Shown: positions 37,041 through 45,700, counted from the first letter of the stretch. The stretch: 64,000 nucleotides of DNA from Microbulbifer halophilus (GCF_026183675.1 NZ_JAPIVK010000008.1:81336-145335), one strand, 5' to 3'. The notes: generated from the letters alone by a model not told the origin. Numbers and translations are program-made.

Positions 37041-37589
37041 ATGCCATTTTCCATTCCTACCTGCCCGCAGGGAGTCGGTGAAATCGTGCACGATACGGAT
37101 TTTCAGGATGTCAGTTCCCGGTATCTGGGCCTGTTGCGGCTCAACCTGTCGCTGTGGCTGGTGGCCGCGCTGGCGGGAACGGTCGGGGCGCAGGCACTCT
37201 GGGCCGCCGCTGCACTGGTGCCGCTGCTGGCGGGCGGGGCGGCGGCGGTCCTTCTCGTCGGCCTGATGGTCTTCTGGGCGCCGCGGCGGGCCCGCTATAC
37301 CCGCTACCGGGTCGGCGACGGCGATGTACGCTTGCACACCGGCGCCTGGTGGCGCACGGCCCTGGGCGTTCCCACCAACCGTATCCAGCACCTGGAGATC
37401 ACCCAAGGTCCGCTGGAACGCAGGCTGGACCTGTCCCGCCTGGCCCTGTTTACCGCCGGCGGCCAGGGCTCGGACCTGAAAATACCGGGGCTGCGCAGCG
37501 ACACGGCGCGGGCGCTCAAGGCCGAGCTGCTGGCGCGCATCGCTGCCGAGGAGCAGGATGGCGAGGAGGCCGCCCTTGCGGAGTCCTGA
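37041..37589 (+). CDS. Bacterial PH-domain membrane protein (YdbS-like)
   Basis: 182 residues from the ATG at 37041, with GAGGGGG upstream. Two helices (about 33-55 and 57-78) are followed by a bPH2 (DUF304) domain with the typical YTRYRVGDGDVRLHTG and PTNRIQHLEITQGPLERRLDL. It overlaps the following, larger bPH2 gene by 32 bp. YdbS/YdbT-type pairs are common and probably form one membrane complex of unknown function. The upstream gap (36753-37040) shows no other feature. Confidence 0.82.
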   Translation: MPFSIPTCPQGVGEIVHDTDFQDVSSRYLGLLRLNLSLWLVAALAGTVGAQALWAAAALVPLLAGGAAAVLLVGLMVFWAPRRARYTRYRVGDGDVRLHTGAWWRTALGVPTNRIQHLEITQGPLERRLDLSRLALFTAGGQGSDLKIPGLRSDTARALKAELLARIAAEEQDGEEAALAES

Positions 37590-39045
37590 CTGGCAGCGCG
37601 TCTCGCCCCTGGCGCTGATCTATTTCACCCTGGATCTGGGGCGCAAAATCGTGGATCAGGGAGTCAATCTGCTGCCGGTCCTGTTGGGTATCTGGGCCGG
37701 CGGCGAGCTGGTGCGGCACTACGCCTGGCACTACGGGCCGCCGCTGGCGCTGGGCGGTATCGCACTGGCCGTGGTTTTGCGCTACTGGTTCTTTCGCTAT
37801 CGGGTCGACGGCGACCGGATCCACCTGCGCAGCGGCGTCTTCAAACGCAAGCGCCTGACACTGGAATTCGAGCGGGTGCAGCAGGCGGATGTGGCGCTGC
37901 CGTTCTACTTCCGGCCCTTCGGCCTGGTGAGTCTGGGACTGGAGAGCGCCGGCTCCGGGCGTCAGGAAGTCAATATTGCCGGTATTCCGCGGCGGCAGGC
38001 CGAGGACCTCCGCCGGCGGATACTGGCCCGGGTGCAGGAGCCGGCTGCCGGGAGTGCCGGGGCGGGCGAAGGGGACGGGGACTACCGCCTGACGCTGCCG
38101 CTTTCCGAGGTGCTGCGCTATGGCCTGATGCACAACGGCCTGCTGTTCCTGCTGCCGGCGGTCGGCCCCCTGAGTCGGTATCTGGAAACCTCGCTGGACT
38201 GGGTGGCCGCGCTGTATGTGGCGCCGCTGCTGGGCACTGCGGGGGATGCTGTCTGGGTTTCCGCCCTGTTGATGGCGGGGCTGGTACTCGGCCTGCTGAT
38301 GCTCCTGTCCGGTCTGTCGATCGTCGCGGGGCTGGTGCGCTTTCACCGCTATCAGCTGGTGCGTCGGGGAGATGGCTTTCAGTACCGCGCCGGGCTTGGG
38401 ACCATCAAGAGTCGGGGCTTCCGGCGCTACAAATTGCAGCAGGTGACTGTCACCCAGGGACTGATGGCGCGATTGATGAAGCGCTTCAGCCTGTCTGTCA
38501 GCAAGGCCGGCGATCATACCGCGACGCCGTCGAAGGCGCAGCAGAAATTCCTGGTGCCTGTATTGACCGCCCGCACCCTGGCGGCACTGAGCGAGCAGCT
38601 GCAACTGCCCGGGCCGCGCTGGCGGTCGGTCAATGCCGTTTGCGTCCTCGGCGACACGCTGGTCCAGGGCTCCTTCCTGGCACTGTTGATCGGGACACTT
38701 CTGCTGATCGCCGGAGCCGTGGTCTGGCCGGCCCTGCTCGTTTATCCGGCGGTTGCCCTCGTGGGCCTGCGGCGCTGGCAGCGCCTGGCCTACCATCGGG
38801 GCGACGGTTGGCTGGCGCTGCGTACCGGCTTCGTCGGTCGCAAGGTGCAGTGGCTGCCGGAAGCGAAAGTGCAGAAGGTCGCCGTCAGCCGCCCGCCCTG
38901 GCTGCGCTCCCTGGGGCTGTGTCACCTGACCGTCTGGGGCGCCGCGGGGAGGCTGACGATTCCGTTCCTGGCAGAAGGCGAGGGCGCCCGCCTGTCTGAA
39001 AGCCTGCTGGAAAGCGTGACCCGGTACCGGGGCCGCTGGTTCTGA
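37558..39045 (+). CDS. Bacterial PH-domain membrane protein (YdbT-like)
   Basis: 495 residues with three bPH2 (DUF304) repeats separated by pairs of membrane helices. The first repeat contains YRVDGDRIHLRSGVFKRKR and LEFERVQQADV, the second GDGFQYRAGLGTIKSRGFR, and the third GDGWLALRTGFVGRKVQWL. The start overlaps the YdbS-like gene, so the two are translated together. The function is unknown; homologues have been linked to membrane or antibiotic stress in some bacteria. Confidence 0.85.
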   Translation: MARRPPLRSPDWQRVSPLALIYFTLDLGRKIVDQGVNLLPVLLGIWAGGELVRHYAWHYGPPLALGGIALAVVLRYWFFRYRVDGDRIHLRSGVFKRKRLTLEFERVQQADVALPFYFRPFGLVSLGLESAGSGRQEVNIAGIPRRQAEDLRRRILARVQEPAAGSAGAGEGDGDYRLTLPLSEVLRYGLMHNGLLFLLPAVGPLSRYLETSLDWVAALYVAPLLGTAGDAVWVSALLMAGLVLGLLMLLSGLSIVAGLVRFHRYQLVRRGDGFQYRAGLGTIKSRGFRRYKLQQVTVTQGLMARLMKRFSLSVSKAGDHTATPSKAQQKFLVPVLTARTLAALSEQLQLPGPRWRSVNAVCVLGDTLVQGSFLALLIGTLLLIAGAVVWPALLVYPAVALVGLRRWQRLAYHRGDGWLALRTGFVGRKVQWLPEAKVQKVAVSRPPWLRSLGLCHLTVWGAAGRLTIPFLAEGEGARLSESLLESVTRYRGRWF

Positions 39046-39056
39046 TAGAGCCCCCA

Positions 39057-39749
39057 TCAGGGCACCCGCGCCAGTGCACAGGCGCTCACCTTTTCCGCTC
39101 CGGCCTGCAAAAGCACCCGGGAGGCCGCCTCCAGTGTGGCACCGGTGGTGATTACATCGTCCACCAGGCCGATATGCAGGCCGTCCACATCCCCGCGTAT
39201 CGCAAAACTGCGGCTCAGGTTGTGCAGGCGCCGGGCGCGTTTGAGTTGCTGTTGTGTCTCTCCCGCCGTCACCTTGCGCAGCAGGCGCGGATGCACCGGG
39301 ATTCCCCACCGGCGGCCGAATTCCTCCGCGATCTGGTGCGCCTGATTGAAGCCGCGCCCGAACAGAAACTTGCGCCAGTGCAGCGGAATCGGCACCAACA
39401 GATCCGGTTTCGTCCGCGGTGCTAGCCGGTTGGCTGCCAACTGCGCCAGGCTGTGGCCGGCGGCCAGGTCGCCGCGGTACTTGAAGCGCTGTATCAGCTG
39501 GCCGACGGGAAAGGCATAGTGCCAAGCGGCGCGGGCGCCGGCAAAACTCGGCGGCTGTTGCAGGCAGCGGGGGCAGGTGCGGTCGGCTTCCGGTAGCGGC
39601 AGGGCGCAGCGCTCGCAGGCACTGTGCAATAGCGGCAGCTCGGCGCGGCAGCCGCTGCAGAGACCGCTGCGGTGGGGGCAACTGTCGCCGCACAGCAGGC
39701 AGCGCACCAGGCTGCGGGACAGAAACTGTGAAAATTGCCTGTAAACCAT
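39057..39749 (-). CDS. comF: ComF/GntX-family phosphoribosyltransferase-like protein
   Basis: 230 residues. The N-terminal zinc-ribbon-like region has several CxxC pairs ([20 protein letters not shown]). A type I phosphoribosyltransferase domain follows, with [20 protein letters not shown] and the PRPP-loop [12 protein letters not shown]. ComF/GntX proteins are tied to DNA uptake or use of extracellular DNA. The annotated ATG has AGGGA directly against it, which is poor spacing, so the true start may be a few codons downstream. A BirA operator overlaps this start region. Confidence 0.85.
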   Translation of the reverse strand: MVYRQFSQFLSRSLVRCLLCGDSCPHRSGLCSGCRAELPLLHSACERCALPLPEADRTCPRCLQQPPSFAGARAAWHYAFPVGQLIQRFKYRGDLAAGHSLAQLAANRLAPRTKPDLLVPIPLHWRKFLFGRGFNQAHQIAEEFGRRWGIPVHPRLLRKVTAGETQQQLKRARRLHNLSRSFAIRGDVDGLHIGLVDDVITTGATLEAASRVLLQAGAEKVSACALARVP

Positions 39750-39770
39750 TCCCTGGTATTCCGGTTGACA
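39740..39770 (+). promoter_or_regulatory. BirA operator for the biotin operon
   Basis: TGTAAACC (39740-39747), 15 bp, then GGTTGACA (39763-39770). The half-sites match the proteobacterial BirA box (TGTAAACC-N15/16-GGTTTACA) with one mismatch. The right half-site overlaps the -35 of the bioB promoter, so BirA-biotinyl-AMP would block RNA polymerase. The left half overlaps the start codon region of comF. Confidence 0.85.
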
Positions 39771-39792
39771 GCGGTTCGGCCACCGCTAAACT
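39765..39792 (+). promoter_or_regulatory. Sigma-70 promoter of bioB-bioF-bioHC
   Basis: A consensus TTGACA (39765-39770), 16-bp spacer and TAAACT (39787-39792). Transcription from here would give a leader of about 215 nt carrying the large palindromic element at 39847-39956 before bioB. Confidence 0.75.
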
Positions 39793-39846
39793 GGCCGCAC
39801 TTAACGAATTCAGGTTTCGCGGGGCCAGATGCCTGTCGATGGCACA

Positions 39847-39956
39847 AGCTGGGGCGGGGGGCGCCTTTCCGGGACTGTCTGCGAGAGGGACCTCGCAGAC
39901 AAGCCTACAGGGACGTATGCACGGCGTGTCCCGGAAAGGTGCCCCCCGTCCCAGCT
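39847..39956 (+). repeat. Covarying palindromic element, copy B
   Basis: Lies in the bioB leader. Arms of about 29 bp beginning AGCTGGGGCGGGG pair with two mismatches. The inner stem is TGTCTGCGAG / CTCGCAGACA. Its orientation is the same as copy A. Confidence 0.78.
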
Positions 39957-40016
39957 CCCGGAGTTGCCCCTCGAAACTTGAGTTACGGAACAATAACGAC
40001 CGGGAGATTAAGCCCA

Positions 40017-41084
40017 GTGACCGCAGCCCAGCAAATGCCCGCCTCGGAAATCCGCCACGACTGGACCCGCCAGCAGGTACTCGACCTGTTCGCGCTGCCG
40101 TTCAACGACCTGCTGTTTACCGCCCAGCAGGTGCACCGGATGCATTTCGATGCCAACCGGGTGCAGGTCAGCACCCTGTGCTCGATCAAGACGGGCGCCT
40201 GCCCGGAAGACTGCGCCTACTGCCCGCAGAGTGCCCGCTACGACACCGGCCTGGAGCGGGAAAAACTGATGGAGGTGGAAAAGGTACTGGAGGAGGCCCG
40301 CGCGGCCAAGGCCGGCGGCGCCACCCGCTTCTGCATGGGCGCCGCCTGGCGCTCGCCGAAGAAAAAGGACATGCCCTACGTCACGCAGATGGTGCGCGAG
40401 GTGAAGGCGCTGGGGCTGGAGACCTGCATGACGTTGGGCATGCTGAAAGACGAGCAGGCGGCGGAACTGGCCGAGGCGGGTCTCGACTACTACAACCACA
40501 ACCTGGATACCTCGCCGGAATACTACGGCGAGATCATCACCACCCGCACCTACCAGGATCGCCTGGAAACCCTGGACCGGGTGCGCGCCGCGGGCATGAA
40601 GGTCTGCGCCGGCGGCATCGTGGGTATGGGTGAAGGCGAGAAGGACCGCGCCGGCCTGCTGATGCAACTGGCCAACCTGCCGGAACACCCGGAATCCGTG
40701 CCCATCAATATGCTGGTAAAGGTCGCCGGCACGCCGCTGGAGACGGAAGAGGACCTGGATCCGTTCGAATTTATCCGCTGTATCGCCGTGGCCCGCATCA
40801 TGATGCCGAAATCCCACGTGCGCCTGTCCGCGGGGCGCGAGGAGATGAGCGACGAGATGCAGTCGCTGGCCTTCCTCGCCGGCGCCAACTCGATTTTCTA
40901 CGGCGAGAAACTGCTGACCACCGCCAACCCGGAAACCAACGAGGATATGCAGCTGTTCGCGCGCCTGGGCATCCAGCCGGAAGAATACCGGCAGTACGCC
41001 GACGACGCCGAACTGGAGGCGGACCTGAACGCGCAGGTGAGCGAACAACAGAACGCCCCCTACTTCTACGACGCGGCAAAATGA
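40017..41084 (+). CDS. bioB: Biotin synthase
   Basis: 355 residues from the GTG at 40017, which has GGGAGA 9 nt upstream; the ATG at 40035 is the alternative. A radical-SAM enzyme that inserts sulfur into dethiobiotin. The 4Fe-4S ligands are C62-x-x-x-C66-x-x-C69 (CPEDCAYC), preceded by [19 protein letters not shown] and the late [32 protein letters not shown] region, with the arginine for the 2Fe-2S cluster, are intact. It is the first gene of the operon and overlaps bioF by 4 bp. Confidence 0.96.
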   Translation: MTAAQQMPASEIRHDWTRQQVLDLFALPFNDLLFTAQQVHRMHFDANRVQVSTLCSIKTGACPEDCAYCPQSARYDTGLEREKLMEVEKVLEEARAAKAGGATRFCMGAAWRSPKKKDMPYVTQMVREVKALGLETCMTLGMLKDEQAAELAEAGLDYYNHNLDTSPEYYGEIITTRTYQDRLETLDRVRAAGMKVCAGGIVGMGEGEKDRAGLLMQLANLPEHPESVPINMLVKVAGTPLETEEDLDPFEFIRCIAVARIMMPKSHVRLSAGREEMSDEMQSLAFLAGANSIFYGEKLLTTANPETNEDMQLFARLGIQPEEYRQYADDAELEADLNAQVSEQQNAPYFYDAAK

Positions 41085-42274
41085 ACCTGCAATCGACGCT
41101 GCGCCGGCGCCTCGCCGAGCGTCGCGAGCGCCACCTCTATCGCGAGCTGAAAACCCTGGCCGCCGCGCCGGGGCCGGCCGCTCGGGTGGACGGTCGTGAG
41201 CTGGTCGCCTTCAGCAGTAACGACTACCTGGGGTTCGCCAGCCACCCGGCGGTGATCGCCGCGCAGCAGAGCGGCGCCGAACTCGGCGCCGGCGCCACCG
41301 CCTCCCACCTGGTCAATGGCCACCTGCAGATACACGCACAGCTACAGGACAAAATTGCCGAGGTCACCGGCCGCGAGGCGGCGCTGGTATTTTCCAGCGG
41401 CTATACCGCCAATATTGGCACCATCTGCGCACTGGTGGGCCGCGGCGACACCGTTGTTTCCGACAAGCTCAACCACGCGTCGCTGATCGACGGCGCGCGC
41501 CTGTGCGGCGCCGCCAGCCTGCGCTTTGCCCACAGCGATCTGGACGCACTGGAACGGCAACTCGGGCGGGCCGCGGAAACCGACGGTAATATTCTCGTCG
41601 CCGTGGACGGCGTCTACAGCATGGATGGCGACTGCGCACCGCTCGCCGGCATTGCCGCGCTCTGTCGCGACTACGGCGCCTGGCTGATGGTGGACGAGGC
41701 CCACGGCTTCGGCGTCATGGGCAGCGAATCACTGCCCGCCGCCGGCAGTGTCGCCGCGGCGGGGCTCGGCCAGGAAGACGCGCCGGTGGTGATGGGCACC
41801 CTGGGCAAGGCCGCCGGCAACGCCGGTGCCTTTGTCGCCGGCCCGCGGGAACTGATCGATTACCTGGTGCAGTTTGCCCGCCCCTACATCTACACCACCG
41901 GTATGCCGCCGGCGGTGGCCGCCGGCGGCCTGGCGGCCACTGAACTGATGCAGCGCGAGCCGCAACACCGCGCGCGCCTGCGCGGCAATATCGACCATTT
42001 CCGCGCGCGCGCCGCAGAGCTGGAGCTGCCACTGGCAAAGTCCGCCAGTGCCATCCAGCCGCTGCTGCTCGGCTGCGAGAAAACGGTGATGAGTGTAGCG
42101 GCCGAGCTGCAGCAAAGCGGTTTCCTGGTGGGCGCGATACGCCCGCCGACGGTGCCCGCCGGCACCGCACGCCTGCGCATTGCGCTGAGTGCCGCGCACA
42201 GCGAAGAACAGATAGAGGGGCTGCTGGAAGCGCTGGCGGAGTCCCTGAGCGCGCAGAAGGCGGCGAGTGCATGA
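41081..42274 (+). CDS. bioF: 8-amino-7-oxononanoate synthase
   Basis: 397-residue PLP enzyme that joins pimeloyl thioester and L-alanine. K243 in [12 protein letters not shown] binds PLP. Conserved [24 protein letters not shown] and [11 protein letters not shown] are present. Start and stop overlap its neighbours (ATGA), so bioB, bioF and bioHC are translationally coupled. Confidence 0.96.
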   Translation: MNLQSTLRRRLAERRERHLYRELKTLAAAPGPAARVDGRELVAFSSNDYLGFASHPAVIAAQQSGAELGAGATASHLVNGHLQIHAQLQDKIAEVTGREAALVFSSGYTANIGTICALVGRGDTVVSDKLNHASLIDGARLCGAASLRFAHSDLDALERQLGRAAETDGNILVAVDGVYSMDGDCAPLAGIAALCRDYGAWLMVDEAHGFGVMGSESLPAAGSVAAAGLGQEDAPVVMGTLGKAAGNAGAFVAGPRELIDYLVQFARPYIYTTGMPPAVAAGGLAATELMQREPQHRARLRGNIDHFRARAAELELPLAKSASAIQPLLLGCEKTVMSVAAELQQSGFLVGAIRPPTVPAGTARLRIALSAAHSEEQIEGLLEALAESLSAQKAASA

Positions 42275-43932
42275 AGCCGGTAGAGCATCTTGTGCTGCTG
42301 CACGGCTGGGGCGGCGACGGGCGTATCTGGCAGCCGCTGTTGGACGGCGGGAATCTCGATTGGCCGGTCACCTGTCTGGAATTGCCCGGCTTTGGCGGTA
42401 ACGAGCAGGCGTGGCCGGACGACGAAGCGCTGCTGCAGTGGCTCTACGACCGCTTGCCGCACAACTGCCTGCTGCTGGGACATTCCCTCGGCGGCATGCT
42501 GGCCGCGCGCCTGGCGGCGCGGCCCGGTCAGGAAAAAATCGCCGCGCTGATGACCATCGCCGCCAACGCGAGCTTTGTACAACGAGGCGACTGGCCGGGT
42601 ATGGACCCGCGGACCTTCGCGGATTTCCGTCAATCCATGAGCGCTGAACCCGAAACGACGCGGGAGAAATTCTGCGGCCTGCAGGCCCGCGGCGACAGCG
42701 CCATGCGCTCTGTGCTGAAACAACTGAAAAGCTGGCATCCGGGGGAGATCGGAGCCCAGTGGCTGGATGCCCTCGATTGTCTCGGCAGGCTCGACAACCG
42801 CGGCGTGTTGGCCGAAGCGGCCGTGCCGTCGCTGCACCTGTTCGGCGAAAAAGACGCGCTGGTGCCGGCGGCCGCGGCGGAAAATATCCGCGCGCTGGGA
42901 GCAGGGGTTGAGATCCTCCCGGATTGCGGCCACGCGCCGCAGGTTTCCTGCCCGGAACGGATTGCGGAGCAAGTTCTCGGCTTTGTGCGGACGAACACAA
43001 GGTTCGCCCCTGCAGAAAGTGCCCCCGTTAACGGTGGGGGCGAACCCTGTGTTCGCCCGGCGGAGTCCGGAGAGTCCCCGTTCGAGAAATCGGTTGTGGC
43101 CCGCTCCTTCGGCCGCGCCGCCGCCAGCTATGACAATGCCGCCCATCTGCAGCGCGCCGTCTGCCGCCAGCTATTGTCGCAGGCCGCCGGTGAGCAGACG
43201 CCGAAAACCATCCTCGACCTGGGCAGCGGCACCGGCTACGGCAGTGAGCTGCTGCGCAAACGCTTTCCGCAGGCAGCGATCATCGCCCTGGACCTGGCCG
43301 AGGGCATGTTGCGCTACGCGCGCGATCGACGCCCGGTGGCGGATTGTCATATCGCCGCCGACGCCGAGCAGCTGCCGCTCGCCGACAATAGTGTCGATCT
43401 GGTGTTTTCCAGCCTGGCATTGCAGTGGTGCTATCGCCTGCCGCAGTTGTTTTCGGAGTTGAAACGGGTGCTGGCCGACGGCGGCCGCTGCCTGGTTTCG
43501 ACTTTGGGGCCGGGCACGTTGAGCGAACTGAAACACAGCTGGGCGCAGGTGGACGGCGGGGTGCATGTAAACCGCTTCCTGCCGCTGGACGAGTGGCAGG
43601 GCGCCGCATTTGACAGCGGTCTGCCCGGCGACGTGGAGAGAGAACAGCGCGTACTGCATTTCGATGATGTGCGGCAACTGATGCGGGAACTGAAAAATAT
43701 CGGCGCGCACAATGTGAATCGCGATGCGGGCAGGGGGCTGTCGGGTCGAGAAAAGCTGCGAAGATTGGCTGAAGCCTATGAAGAACGGCGATCACCGGCG
43801 GGGTTGCCGGCGAGTTACGAGGTGATCTATCTGAGGCTGGCAAAAGGCGCCGGGAAGGGTGTCGGGCTTCCCCCTGGGAACGCCGAGCTCCAACTCGGCA
43901 CGCGGGCCGCAGGCCCGCCGCGGGGCAATTAG
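42271..43932 (+). CDS. bioHC: Bifunctional BioH-BioC fusion
   Basis: 553 residues. Residues 1-240 are BioH, an alpha/beta hydrolase with nucleophile S72 in G-H-S72-L-G and a late GHAPQVSCPERIAE. It hydrolyses pimeloyl-ACP methyl ester. Residues about 270-530 are BioC, the SAM-dependent malonyl-ACP methyltransferase, with ARSFGRAAASYDNAA, the SAM motif I L315-D-L-G-S-G-T-G322 and LVFSSLALQWC. The fusion places the first and last steps of pimelate assembly in one chain, as known in related Cellvibrionales. The 29-residue linker (about 240-268) is encoded by a palindromic repeat. The last 20 or so residues also come from repeat DNA. Confidence 0.94.
   Translation: MKPVEHLVLLHGWGGDGRIWQPLLDGGNLDWPVTCLELPGFGGNEQAWPDDEALLQWLYDRLPHNCLLLGHSLGGMLAARLAARPGQEKIAALMTIAANASFVQRGDWPGMDPRTFADFRQSMSAEPETTREKFCGLQARGDSAMRSVLKQLKSWHPGEIGAQWLDALDCLGRLDNRGVLAEAAVPSLHLFGEKDALVPAAAAENIRALGAGVEILPDCGHAPQVSCPERIAEQVLGFVRTNTRFAPAESAPVNGGGEPCVRPAESGESPFEKSVVARSFGRAAASYDNAAHLQRAVCRQLLSQAAGEQTPKTILDLGSGTGYGSELLRKRFPQAAIIALDLAEGMLRYARDRRPVADCHIAADAEQLPLADNSVDLVFSSLALQWCYRLPQLFSELKRVLADGGRCLVSTLGPGTLSELKHSWAQVDGGVHVNRFLPLDEWQGAAFDSGLPGDVEREQRVLHFDDVRQLMRELKNIGAHNVNRDAGRGLSGREKLRRLAEAYEERRSPAGLPASYEVIYLRLAKGAGKGVGLPPGNAELQLGTRAAGPPRGN
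42992..43055. repeat. Palindromic repeat inside bioHC
   Basis: Arms CGAACACAAGGTTCGCCCC (42992-43010) and its complement with one mismatch (43037-43055) enclose a GCCCCC...GGGGGC stem around GTTAAC. The element is in frame and encodes the BioH-BioC linker. Confidence 0.8.
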
Positions 43933-43981
43933 CAGGTTGCGTTGGCGGGCCGGTGGCCCGCCATGCCGAGCTGGAGCTCGG
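43875..43981. repeat. Palindromic repeats at the bioHC 3' end
   Basis: GCCGAGCTCCAACTCGGC, GCGGGCC-GCA-GGCCCGC-like, GGCGGGCC-GGTGGCCCGCC and GCCGAGCTGGAGCTCGGC follow one another across the bioHC stop codon (43932) and the convergent gap to the L,D-transpeptidase gene. They are related to the units after liuA (23875-23911). Confidence 0.65.
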
Positions 43982-43992
43982 CGCGCCCAGGC

Positions 43993-44478
43993 TCAAGGAT
44001 AGATATCGATCGGCGTCGGTGTCTTCACCATCGCCCAGATCTCGTCCATCTCGCGGTTGGTCACGGCGATACAGCCATCGGTCCAGTTCATCTTCTGCAG
44101 GTAGCTTTCCATACCCTTCCACTGTGGTTTCATGCCGTGAATCATGATGGCGCCGCCCGGATCCACGCCGCGGCGGGCGGCGCGGGCGCGGTCGCGCTGG
44201 TTGGGATAGGAGATATGGATCGAGCGGTAGAAGCGGCTGTTGGGATTCTTCCAGTCCAGGGTGTAGCGCCCCTCGGGGGTCCGTTCATCGCCCTGCTGCA
44301 TCTTGTGGCCCTTCGGGTTTTCCCCGAACACCACCTTGTAGCTCTTGACCACGCGTTCGTCGCGGATCAATTGCATCAGGCCTTTGGATTTGTAGACGAT
44401 CACCTGATCGACGGGTTTGATTGTGGCAGAGGCGAACAGCGGCGCCAGCATCAGCAGGGCAAAGGTCAGGTATCTCAT
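43993..44478 (-). CDS. YkuD-type L,D-transpeptidase family protein
   Basis: 161 residues with a Sec signal peptide (LTFALLMLAPLFASA). The small catalytic domain shows DERTPEGRYTL, the HG motif IMIHGMK and TDGCIAVTNREM, where the Cys is the nucleophile of the usual (S/T)xGC box. Such proteins cross-link or modify peptidoglycan in the periplasm. The domain is single with no peptidoglycan-binding module, similar to ErfK/YafK-type enzymes. Its role here is not otherwise indicated. Confidence 0.85.
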   Translation of the reverse strand: MRYLTFALLMLAPLFASATIKPVDQVIVYKSKGLMQLIRDERVVKSYKVVFGENPKGHKMQQGDERTPEGRYTLDWKNPNSRFYRSIHISYPNQRDRARAARRGVDPGGAIMIHGMKPQWKGMESYLQKMNWTDGCIAVTNREMDEIWAMVKTPTPIDIYP

Positions 44479-44594
44479 GGTCTCGACAAGCAGGTTAGTT
44501 TTCAGTTATTCCGTAAAATGGCGGCCTCCGTGCTCCCGCAGACCCGCCCAATGGAACTTTGTGGCGCAATGCGGTGACAGCGTTGTCCTGTGCT

Positions 44595-44633
44595 GTTTTA
44601 GGCAGCCATCCTAAAACCCCGGTAGAAACGGGG
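44595..44633. other. Two adjacent hairpins in the bioD upstream gap
   Basis: GTTTTAGG-N7-CCTAAAAC (44595-44617) abuts CCCCG-N7-CGGGG (44617-44633), sharing one base. They lie about 90 bp before bioD, in the 246-bp gap after the divergent L,D-transpeptidase gene. Neither has a T-run. They may be a leader structure; no BirA box was seen here. Confidence 0.3.
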
Positions 44634-44724
44634 CTGGAGGCGGATGGAAATTGCACTGTTTGATTAATTTATCACCAAGTAGGCGACGTTTAAAGAGGCG
44701 TCAATAAAAAATCGGAGATTCATC

Positions 44725-45486
44725 GTGCCCCGGAGTTATTTCATCGCCGGCACCGACACCGAAGTCGGCAAGACCTATGTGACCGCCGCGCTGCTGGAAA
44801 GTGCCGCCCGGCGCGGCCTGAAAACCGCTGCGGTAAAGCCGGTGGCGTCCGGTTGCGAGGAGACCGCCGACGGGCTGCGCAACGCCGACGCGCTGTTGCT
44901 GCAGGAGGCGATGACCGCGAATCTGCCCTACCAGCAAGTCAATCCGATCGCGCTGGCGCCGGCCATCGCGCCGCATATCGCGGCGCTGGAGGCGGGCAAA
45001 AGGTTGGATGTATCGCGCATGGCGGGCGTCTGCCGCGGCGTCATGTCCGCCGGCGCCGACCTGGTGCTGATCGAGGGCGCCGGCGGCTGGCGCACGCCGC
45101 TGGGGCCACGGGCCTTCCTGTCGCAGTTGCCGCGGGAACTGGAGCTGCCGGTGGTGCTGGTGGTGGGGATGCAGCTGGGCTGTATCAACCACGCGCTGCT
45201 GACCGCCGAGGCCGTGCGCCGCGACGGCCTGCCGCTGGCCGGCTGGGTGGCGAACTTCCCCCGCGAGGGAATGAGCCGCCCGGACGAAAACCTGGCAACG
45301 CTCAAGACCCTGCTGCCGGCGCCGCTGCTGGGCGTGCTGCCGTTCGACGAAGGGGCCGACTATCGCAGCGCCGCCAACCATCTGGACCTCGATCCCCTCG
45401 TGGTATCCGGTGGATTGGAAGAGGCAGTGCCCCCCTCTCCCACCGGGAGAGGGGCCGGGGGAGAGGGCAGAGGGCGGGCCCGTTGA
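44725..45486 (+). CDS. bioD: Dethiobiotin synthase
   Basis: 253 residues from a GTG start with CGGAG 8 nt upstream. The P-loop is G9-T-D-T-E-V-G-K16-T; the substrate region VKPVASGCEE and the IEGAGGWRTPL loop are as expected. It makes dethiobiotin from DAPA, CO2 and ATP. The enzyme is usually about 225-230 residues. The last 20 or so here (PPSPTGRGAGGEGRGRAR) are translated from a CCCTCTCCC/GGGAGAGGG repeat. The gene is separate from the bioB-F-HC operon. Confidence 0.94.
   Translation: MPRSYFIAGTDTEVGKTYVTAALLESAARRGLKTAAVKPVASGCEETADGLRNADALLLQEAMTANLPYQQVNPIALAPAIAPHIAALEAGKRLDVSRMAGVCRGVMSAGADLVLIEGAGGWRTPLGPRAFLSQLPRELELPVVLVVGMQLGCINHALLTAEAVRRDGLPLAGWVANFPREGMSRPDENLATLKTLLPAPLLGVLPFDEGADYRSAANHLDLDPLVVSGGLEEAVPPSPTGRGAGGEGRGRAR
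45432..45468. repeat. GGGAGAGGGGCCGGGGGAG repeat in bioD 3' end
   Basis: Arms CCCCTCTCCC and GGGAGAGGGG, then GCCGGGGGAGAGGGC. Same unit as at 23911-23954 and 25881-25920. It is read in frame as the C-terminal tail of BioD. Confidence 0.7.
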
Positions 45487-45632
45487 TCGCCGTGGGCCCC
45501 CGGCAGCCCGGAGTCCGGCGTTCACCGGAGTGACGACAATGGCTGTCGGCGTAGAGTTCGCCGCGCGTGTTGAACAGCCCCGCCGTGTCACATCCCCCGA
45601 CCGAATATCGCGCCATCCGACCGCTGTCGCAG

Positions 45633-45661
45633 TTGACAACCGATCCCCGCGGGCCTAGATT
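45633..45661 (+). promoter_or_regulatory. Sigma-70 promoter of the acyl-CoA dehydrogenase gene
   Basis: TTGACA (45633-45638), a 17-bp spacer and TAGATT (45656-45661). This is close to consensus and 40 bp before the start codon. Confidence 0.75.
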
Positions 45662-45677
45662 CAAACAACTGTTTGAA
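45660..45677 (+). promoter_or_regulatory. PsrA-type operator
   Basis: TTCAAACAACTGTTTGAA, an 18-bp palindrome containing CAAAC-N4-GTTTG, the PsrA consensus. It overlaps the end of the -10 and the expected transcription start, so binding should repress. PsrA is a TetR-family repressor released by long-chain fatty acids or acyl-CoA. Confidence 0.75.
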
Positions 45678-45700
45678 ACACTTGAATGAGGACCGGGAGC

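Noticed and set aside
39735..40016. An N-terminal extension of bioB from 39735.
   Set aside because: It would translate through the promoter, the BirA operator and palindromic element B. The conserved BioB sequence begins only after 40017.
42271..43932. Possible sequencing frameshift or missing stop joining bioH and bioC.
   Set aside because: The frame is open throughout, both domains are complete, and BioHC fusions are known in related genera.
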